Source: CBDTYW01 sp965364735 (GTDB lineage Bacteria > Actinomycetota > Nitriliruptoria > Nitriliruptorales > Nitriliruptoraceae). From it: a stretch of 9,475 bases of DNA. The notes under the pieces were generated by a model. That model was not told the DNA's origin, made no database searches, and worked only from the letters and a program-made list of their open reading frames with translations. Where the stretch lies: contig CBDTYW010000144.1 of assembly GCA_965364735.1 (NCBI GenBank), forward strand, positions 1 through 9,475, given 5' to 3'. Each line of letters begins with the position of its first letter. The first letter of the stretch is position 1. The translations under genes and the position numbers were made by a program. Of this stretch, positions 4,932 through 9,475 are shown piece by piece.

Positions 4932-5870
4932 TCAGCCTCGCGCCAGCAGCCACATCCGCAGCACCGCGATCCAGACGAGGCAGGCCCCGAGCATGTGCAG
5001 CGCGACGAGCAACGCCGGGATCCCCAGCGCGTACTGGATGTAGCCGAGCGCCCCCTGTGCAAGGATCGCGGCGGCGAGCAGCCCCGCCGGCCGACGCAGC
5101 TGTGCCCGGCTCACCCGCGCGAGCAGGATGACGGCCACCGACAGCCCGACGAGCAGCCACACGGTGTCCGCGTGCACGACGGCGATCGTGCGGATGTCGA
5201 GGCCGAGGCGCGGCGTGCCGGGGTCCCCCGCGTGCGGGCCGGACGCCGTCACCAACGTTCCGAGGACCAGCGTCGCGGCTGCGACCGCGACCAAGGCGCT
5301 CGTGGCGGTCCGCAACGCACCGCTGAGCGGATCGACCGCAGGACCCGAGCGTGTCGCCACCGGCGGCACCGACGCGCGGACATGGAGCGCGACCGCTGCG
5401 GCGATCAGCAGCATCGACGCGAGGAAGTGGCCCGCGACGATCAGCGGGTCGAGGCCGAGGCGGACCGTGATGCCGCCGAGGACCGCCTGCGCCCCGACAC
5501 CGCCGACGAGCAGCCAGCCGAGGCGGGTCAGGTCAGGCCGTGAGCGCCGCACGGCCAGGAGCACCAACACGACGACGACCCCGACGACGCCCGTCATCAG
5601 CCGGTTGCCGAACTCGATGCTCTGGTGCAGCGTGGAGGCGGCCTCGCCCGTCGGGATGATCGATCCGCCCTCGCACGTCGGCCACTCGGGGCAGCCCAGA
5701 CCGGAACCCGTGATCCGCACGATGCCGCCGGTGACGACGATCGCGACGTTGCTGACGACGGCCGCCAGCGCCAGCCCGCGCACGCGGCCGCCAGCAGACG
5801 AGGCGCCGTCAGGACGGCCCTCGTCGAAGGATCCGGGTGCGGAAGTTCCCGCGGCGGTGGTGCTCGACAT
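4932..5870 (-). CDS. ctaA: Heme A synthase (COX15/CtaA family)
   Basis: An integral membrane enzyme that oxidises the C8 methyl of heme O to the formyl group of heme A for aa3-type cytochrome c oxidase. The protein has 312 residues and about eight hydrophobic helices in two similar halves. Diagnostic features are GSGLGCPEWPTCEG at about 55-68, with the loop cysteines C60 and C66, then H82 next to IEFGNR (85-90), H148, GPHAGD (211-216), H233 and H292. These histidines are the expected heme ligands of the two halves. At the position where B. subtilis CtaA and mitochondrial Cox15 have ExxHR, this protein has E86-F-G-N89-R. The ATG at 5870 has no clear ribosome-binding site. A TACGAT -10 ends 12 nt upstream, so the message may be leaderless or nearly so. 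It is divergent from the small membrane protein and ctaB. Confidence 0.95.
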   Translation of the reverse strand: MSSTTAAGTSAPGSFDEGRPDGASSAGGRVRGLALAAVVSNVAIVVTGGIVRITGSGLGCPEWPTCEGGSIIPTGEAASTLHQSIEFGNRLMTGVVGVVVVLVLLAVRRSRPDLTRLGWLLVGGVGAQAVLGGITVRLGLDPLIVAGHFLASMLLIAAAVALHVRASVPPVATRSGPAVDPLSGALRTATSALVAVAAATLVLGTLVTASGPHAGDPGTPRLGLDIRTIAVVHADTVWLLVGLSVAVILLARVSRAQLRRPAGLLAAAILAQGALGYIQYALGIPALLVALHMLGACLVWIAVLRMWLLARG

Positions 5871-5990
5871 CGTGGCCAGATCGTAGCCGTCAGCCCCGAT
5901 GGGTCGGCAGGCGCGCACGCTGGCGCGGCGAGGGTCGCCTGCCCGCGAGGTCGCCACGTACGATCCCGACACACGCAAGGACGGACAGAC
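5871..5990. promoter_or_regulatory. Divergent promoter region for ctaA and the ctaB operon
   Basis: This 120-bp gap has the same -10-like hexamer TACGAT on both strands. On the minus strand it is at 5887-5882, ending 12 nt from the ctaA ATG. On the + strand it is at 5959-5964, 26 nt before GTG 5991. The -35 regions are weak (CCGACC on the minus strand, nothing clear on the plus). Paired promoters would allow co-regulation of the two heme A pathway steps. Confidence 0.35.
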
Positions 5991-6275
5991 GTGGCACTCG
6001 ACCTGCAGCTCGACGAGCGCAGCGCCCCGACGACGACGCCCGGCATGGTGACCGTGGCGGCCTCGGGCCTGCGGCGGCGCGCCAACGTCCTCTTCGCCGT
6101 GGCCCTCTGGAACGCGGTGCTCTGGGGGACGCGGCTCGCGAACCTGCTCGAGTCCTCGCCCGACTACACGCCGGGCTTCCTCATCGTGCACTCGGTGCTG
6201 TTCGTCACGTCGTTCGGGCTGTCGGCCGTGCTGGTCGTGGTCGGGCTGGGCCTGCGCAGAGACGCCGCGCTGTGA
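5991..6275 (+). CDS. Small two-helix membrane protein upstream of ctaB
   Basis: A 94-residue protein with a soluble N-terminus of about 30 residues and two membrane helices: one near residues 33-52 (NVLFAVALWNAVLWGTRLAN) and one near 63-87 (FLIVHSVLFVTSFGLSAVLV). The motif WNxxxWGTRLxNLL followed by a short loop and a His-containing second helix resembles small actinobacterial membrane proteins of unknown function. I know no experimentally defined role. The start is GTG 5991, with AAGGA about 9 nt upstream. Its TGA overlaps the ctaB start (GTGA), so the two are co-transcribed and probably translationally coupled. This suggests a part in heme A synthesis or oxidase assembly, which is inference from position only. 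Confidence 0.8.
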   Translation: MALDLQLDERSAPTTTPGMVTVAASGLRRRANVLFAVALWNAVLWGTRLANLLESSPDYTPGFLIVHSVLFVTSFGLSAVLVVVGLGLRRDAAL

Positions 6276-7255
6276 GCTCCGTCGAGCACCCGAGCACGGT
6301 CACCGAGCCGATCGTCGACGTGACCCAGACCCCGACGCCCACCGTTGGCCCGCTGCACTCCGGGACGTTCCGCGACCGGCTCCCCCGGCGCGCCCAGATC
6401 GCCTTCTCCTACTTCATGGTCACGAAGCCGCGGATCATCGAGCTCCTGCTCGTCACGACCGTCCCGGCCATGGTCATCGCCGCCGAGGGCTGGCCCGGCT
6501 GGCTGTTGGTGTTCAACACGCTGGTCGGCGGAGCGCTGACCGCCGGCTCGGCGAACACGATCAACAACGTGCTCGACCGCGACATCGACTCCGTGATGGC
6601 GCGGACGTCGAAACGTCCGACGGTGACCCAGGAGGTCCAGCCACGGGCCGCGATGATCTTCGGCGTCGTGCTCGGCATCATCGGCTTCGCGTGGCTGGCG
6701 CTGCTCGTGAACCTCACGGCGGCGCTGCTGGCGACCTCGGCGATCCTGTTCTACGTCTTCGCCTACACGCTCGGTCTCAAGCGGCGAACCCCCCAGGCCG
6801 TCGTCATCGGTGGCGCCGCCGGCTGTGTCCCCGTCCTGACGGGCTGGGCTGCGGTCCCAGGCGCGAGCCTCGCCGCCCCGGAGCCGTGGCTGCTGTTCGC
6901 GCTGATCTTCTGGTGGACGCCGCCCCACTTCTGGGCGCTCGCGATGAAGTACCGCGAGGACTACGCCGCAGCCGGCGTGCCGCTGCTCAACGTGACCCAC
7001 GGCAACCGTGAGGCCACGCGCCACATCCTGCTCTACAGCTACCTGCTGCTCGCGGTCGTGCTGCTCCTGCTGGCCGGGTTCCGTGCCGGGATCGGCTACT
7101 CGGCCTTCGCGCTCGCGCTGACCGGCGGCTGGCTGGTCTTCGCCCACCGCCTGCGTCGTGAGCCGACGGTGAAGAACGGCATGCGGCTGTTCCACTACTC
7201 GACGAGCTACCTCGCCCTGATGTTCATCGGGGCGGCGGTCGACGCCGTCATCTGA
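6272..7255 (+). CDS. ctaB: Protoheme IX farnesyltransferase (heme O synthase)
   Basis: A UbiA-superfamily membrane prenyltransferase that adds farnesyl diphosphate to heme B to give heme O, the step before CtaA. The protein is 327 residues. An Ala/Thr/Pro-containing N-terminal tail of about 40 residues is followed by the family start YFMVTKPRIIELLLVTTVPA (48-67). The diphosphate/Mg2+-binding motif is N98-N-V-L-D102-R-D104-I-D106 with RTSKRP following. Then come YTLGLKRRTPQAVVIGGAAG (165-184) and the second motif WWTPPHFWALAMKYREDY (214-231). Its nine or so hydrophobic helices and total length are normal for CtaB. The GTG at 6272 overlaps the upstream stop. The gene is convergent with the lipoprotein gene, 13 nt away. 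Confidence 0.96.
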   Translation: MSSVEHPSTVTEPIVDVTQTPTPTVGPLHSGTFRDRLPRRAQIAFSYFMVTKPRIIELLLVTTVPAMVIAAEGWPGWLLVFNTLVGGALTAGSANTINNVLDRDIDSVMARTSKRPTVTQEVQPRAAMIFGVVLGIIGFAWLALLVNLTAALLATSAILFYVFAYTLGLKRRTPQAVVIGGAAGCVPVLTGWAAVPGASLAAPEPWLLFALIFWWTPPHFWALAMKYREDYAAAGVPLLNVTHGNREATRHILLYSYLLLAVVLLLLAGFRAGIGYSAFALALTGGWLVFAHRLRREPTVKNGMRLFHYSTSYLALMFIGAAVDAVI

Positions 7256-7268
7256 CGGGTCGGGTGGC

Positions 7269-7769
7269 TCAGGTGGCGCGCGGAGCCGGGAGGAACCCGA
7301 GCAGGTTGTCGATGACCGTCTGCGCGATCCCGAGCGCCTGCGAGGCGTCGTCGGGGGTGTGGACCTGGATGTCGACGCGGCGCGGGTCGTCGAAGCGGAC
7401 CACGACGTAGGGGTCGCCGCTCTCGAGGTCCTGATCGGTGAACTCGAGCAGCCCGGACACGTCCGTCGGCTCGACCGGCACGGGTGTCAGCCCGGTCGGG
7501 GTGTAGGTCACGGTCACGAGCTTGCGCCCGTTCTCGTCGTTCAGCTCGCACACGCGCAGCTCGTCGGCGACGTCGCGGGCAGTGACGACGAACGGCGTCA
7601 CGTCGGACAGCCCGCTCGCGACGATCCCGTCCTGGACAGCCTGTGGGAAGGCGACGTCGCAGACATCGGCCGCAGGCAGGTTGGCCACCGAGTCCGGCAG
7701 GTCGCTCGAGCATGCCGCCAGCAGCATGCAGCCAGCGACGATCCCGACGATCGTGGACGTCCTCTGCAT
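7269..7769 (-). CDS. Putative lipoprotein of unknown function
   Basis: A 166-residue secreted lipoprotein. It has a basic N-terminus (MQRTS), a hydrophobic stretch IVGIVAGCMLLAAC and the lipobox LAAC at 17-20 with C20 as the lipidated cysteine, followed by SSDLPDS. This predicts anchoring on the outer face of the cytoplasmic membrane. The mature part has two cysteines near 37 and 74 (ADVCDVAF and LRVCELND) that could form a disulfide, and many acidic residues; it matches no domain I recognise. The C-terminal part (HTPDDASQALGIAQTVIDNL) is probably helical. The ATG at 7769 has AAGGA 7 nt upstream. A longer in-frame reading frame to 7964 lacks a signal peptide at its N-terminus, so I rejected it. 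It is divergent from the MocR gene. Confidence 0.85.
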   Translation of the reverse strand: MQRTSTIVGIVAGCMLLAACSSDLPDSVANLPAADVCDVAFPQAVQDGIVASGLSDVTPFVVTARDVADELRVCELNDENGRKLVTVTYTPTGLTPVPVEPTDVSGLLEFTDQDLESGDPYVVVRFDDPRRVDIQVHTPDDASQALGIAQTVIDNLLGFLPAPRAT

Positions 7770-7850
7770 CAGCCGTTCCTTGCTCGTGCCCTCGGCTCGC
7801 GACGATAGGCCAACCGGCCGCCCGCGGCGCGTCCGGAAGACTGGCAGCTG

Positions 7851-7925
7851 TGGACCCCATCGACGCGGCACCCGAATTGGACCTGCCCCGCGAGGCCCCC
7901 GCTGGCACACTGGACTCGAGTGGAT
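7851..7925 (+). promoter_or_regulatory. TGGAC direct repeats upstream of the MocR gene (candidate operator)
   Basis: TGGAC occurs at 7851-7855, 7878-7882 and 7911-7915, with TGGAT at 7921-7925, all in the same orientation. The last two lie exactly 10 bp apart as ACTGGACTCG and AGTGGATCGC. MocR regulators such as PdxR and GabR are known to bind direct repeats near their own promoters, which makes this a plausible autoregulatory site. The assignment is inference. Confidence 0.35.
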
Positions 7926-7953
7926 CGCCGATTCCCGCTGAGAGGCACCGTCC

Positions 7954-9432
7954 GTGGAGGCCAACGACGTCCGTGAGCTGCTCGGCGAGTGGTTGGACCA
8001 CGATCAACCGGTGTACCAAGCACTCGCGGCTCGCCTCACTGACCTGATCGACGAGGGGACGCTCCCCCATGGCGTGCGACTGCCGGCGGAGCGTCAGCTC
8101 GCCAGCGTCCTCGCCGTCTCGCGCGGGACGGTGGTCCGGTCCTACGAGTGGCTGCGCGAGCGCGACCTCGTCCACACCCGTCACGGCAGCGGAACGCTCG
8201 TCGGTGACTCCGCCACCCCGGCCCCGAGCCCGCAGGAGGCGATGATCGCGTCGCTGCTGCCGTCGGACTCGATCTTCGCGGGCGTGCTCGGAACCCAGGA
8301 CCAGGCGATCGACCTTCGTGGCGCGACCTGGATCGGCGACCCCCTGCCGGCCGATGTCGTCGCGGGCAGCCTCGAGCGGATCACCGAGCTCACCTACGGC
8401 CACGGCTACTGGCCCAAGGGCCTCCCCGAGCTGCGTGAGCAGATCGCGGACCTCATGACCCTCCGGGGGCTGAAGACCACCGCCGACCAGATCCTCATCA
8501 CCACCGGGGCGATGCAGGCGATCTCACTGATCGCTCGGCTCCGGCTTGCTCCCGGGGATCTCGCGGTCGCTGAGGACAGCTCGTACCCCGGCGCGCTCGA
8601 CGCCCTGCGCATGACCGGTGCCCACGTCGTCGGCGTGACCATGACCGACGACGGCGCTGACGTCGGCGAGATCACCGCGATCGTGCAGCGTCGCCGGCCG
8701 CGGCTCGTCTACCTGACCCCGTCGTTCAACAACCCGACCGGCACGGTGATGCCACACGGCGCCCGCCAGCTCCTCCTCGGGGCGCTCGCCGGCAGCGACA
8801 CGGTCGTGATCGACGATCTCACCATGAGCGAGCTGTGGCTCGACGAGGCCCCGCCTCCCCCGCTCGCCGTGGGCGCCACCCCGGAGGTCGCTGCGCGCAT
8901 CCTCACCGTCGGGTCGCTGTCCAAGACCCTGTGGGGCGGCCTCCGCGTCGGCTGGGTCCGGGGCCCCGCGACCACGATCGCCCGGCTGAGCCGCATGAAG
9001 ATCGCCGCGGACCTGTCGAGCTCCGTGATCGGTCAGGTGATCGCGAGCGATCTGTTGGAGACCTACGACACGATCTGGCTTCCCAGGCGGCGGGCGGAGC
9101 TGCGCGAGCGGCACGATCTCCTCGTCGACGCGCTGCACGAGCACCTGCCCGAGTGGCGTTGGCGTCCCCCGGCCGGTGGGCTCGCGCTCTGGGTCGACCT
9201 CGGATGGGGATGCAGCGTCGATCTCGGCCCGTACGCCGCGCGGCACGGGGTCGGCATCGCGCCGGGCACCGTCTACTCGCCGAACGGCAGGTCACGACAC
9301 CGTCTGCGCATCCCCTTCGGCCAGCGCCCGGAGCTGTTGAACGAAGCGGTCCGACGGCTCGCCAACGCGTGGGACCAGTACCAGAACGAGGTCGCACCGC
9401 GCGACCACGGCTACGCCGGCGCGGTCATCTGA
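7954..9432 (+). CDS. MocR-family regulator: GntR-type winged helix fused to class I aminotransferase fold
   Basis: A 492-residue transcription factor with an N-terminal wHTH (about 18-85: PVYQALAARL, then LPAERQLASVLAVSRGTVVR and the wing RHGSGTLVGD) and a fold-type I PLP domain (about 115-475). PLP-site features are NNPTG at 259-263, D287/D288 (pyridine nitrogen), SLSK with the Schiff-base lysine K324, R331 and R335 nearby, and carboxylate-binding R452 in LRIPFG. The tyrosine usually found after the DD pair (DDPY/DDYD) is replaced: here DDLTMSEL. This resembles the YczR-like actinobacterial branch, and points to effector sensing rather than transamination. The target is unknown; MocR genes often control a divergent or adjacent gene, so the lipoprotein or a gene beyond the right edge are candidates. 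The start is GTG 7954, with GAGAGG about 8 nt upstream. Confidence 0.95.
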   Translation: MEANDVRELLGEWLDHDQPVYQALAARLTDLIDEGTLPHGVRLPAERQLASVLAVSRGTVVRSYEWLRERDLVHTRHGSGTLVGDSATPAPSPQEAMIASLLPSDSIFAGVLGTQDQAIDLRGATWIGDPLPADVVAGSLERITELTYGHGYWPKGLPELREQIADLMTLRGLKTTADQILITTGAMQAISLIARLRLAPGDLAVAEDSSYPGALDALRMTGAHVVGVTMTDDGADVGEITAIVQRRRPRLVYLTPSFNNPTGTVMPHGARQLLLGALAGSDTVVIDDLTMSELWLDEAPPPPLAVGATPEVAARILTVGSLSKTLWGGLRVGWVRGPATTIARLSRMKIAADLSSSVIGQVIASDLLETYDTIWLPRRRAELRERHDLLVDALHEHLPEWRWRPPAGGLALWVDLGWGCSVDLGPYAARHGVGIAPGTVYSPNGRSRHRLRIPFGQRPELLNEAVRRLANAWDQYQNEVAPRDHGYAGAVI

Positions 9433-9475
9433 CGGGACGACGGCACCTTCGGCCGACACGGGAAACGGCGGGCCA

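Noticed and set aside
7207..8403. 398-codon minus-strand frame overlapping ctaB end, the lipoprotein and the MocR gene
   Set aside because: Shadow frame crossing three supported genes; Arg/Ala/Gly-rich without features.
9433..9475. Possible terminator after the MocR gene
   Set aside because: Only a weak 4-bp stem (CGGC/GCCG) is visible and there is no T-run before the window ends.

Overview
The window is about 70% GC with strongly GC-biased third codon positions, GTG starts and little intergenic space. Together with the gene content (an Ssd/TadA/TadB pilus locus next to a HAD-IB phosphatase, CtaA/CtaB heme A synthesis, a MocR regulator) this points to an Actinomycetota chromosome. I cannot place it below phylum. 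No mobile element, CRISPR array, tRNA or rRNA was seen.

Left part (1-2813): a minus-strand Tad/Flp pilus-type operon reads from right to left: an Ssd/CpaE-like MinD-family ATPase, the TadA/CpaF secretion ATPase, then a TadB/TadC-like membrane platform protein that runs off the left edge. TadA and the platform gene overlap by ATGA. A good sigma70-type promoter with a 12-bp palindrome in its spacer precedes ssd. Divergent from it is a HAD-IB phosphatase (2814-3713) with a C-terminal membrane helix. The same order is known from Mycobacterium tuberculosis (Rv3658c-Rv3660c and Rv3661), so this is conserved actinobacterial synteny.

Middle (3714-4922): a minus-strand SnoaL/NTF2-like protein, then about 635 bp without a convincing gene, then a 55-residue zinc-ribbon protein. 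The gap is the oddest part of the window. It carries a cluster of DnaA-box-like nonamers, a 14-bp perfect palindrome, a 10-bp inverted repeat and two back-to-back strong hairpins, one followed by a T-rich tract and the other with AGGAGG in its loop. It could be a DnaA-binding locus, an origin-like element, a structured RNA, or several of these.

Right part (4932-7255): heme A synthesis for cytochrome c oxidase. ctaA/cox15 (heme A synthase) is on the minus strand. Divergent from it are a small two-helix membrane protein and ctaB (heme O synthase), which overlap by GTGA and are probably translationally coupled. CtaB farnesylates heme B to heme O and CtaA oxidises heme O to heme A, so the divergent pair encodes two successive steps.

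Far right (7269-9432): a lipoprotein of unknown function on the minus strand, convergent with ctaB, and a divergent MocR/GntR-aminotransferase regulator with a candidate direct-repeat operator upstream of its start.
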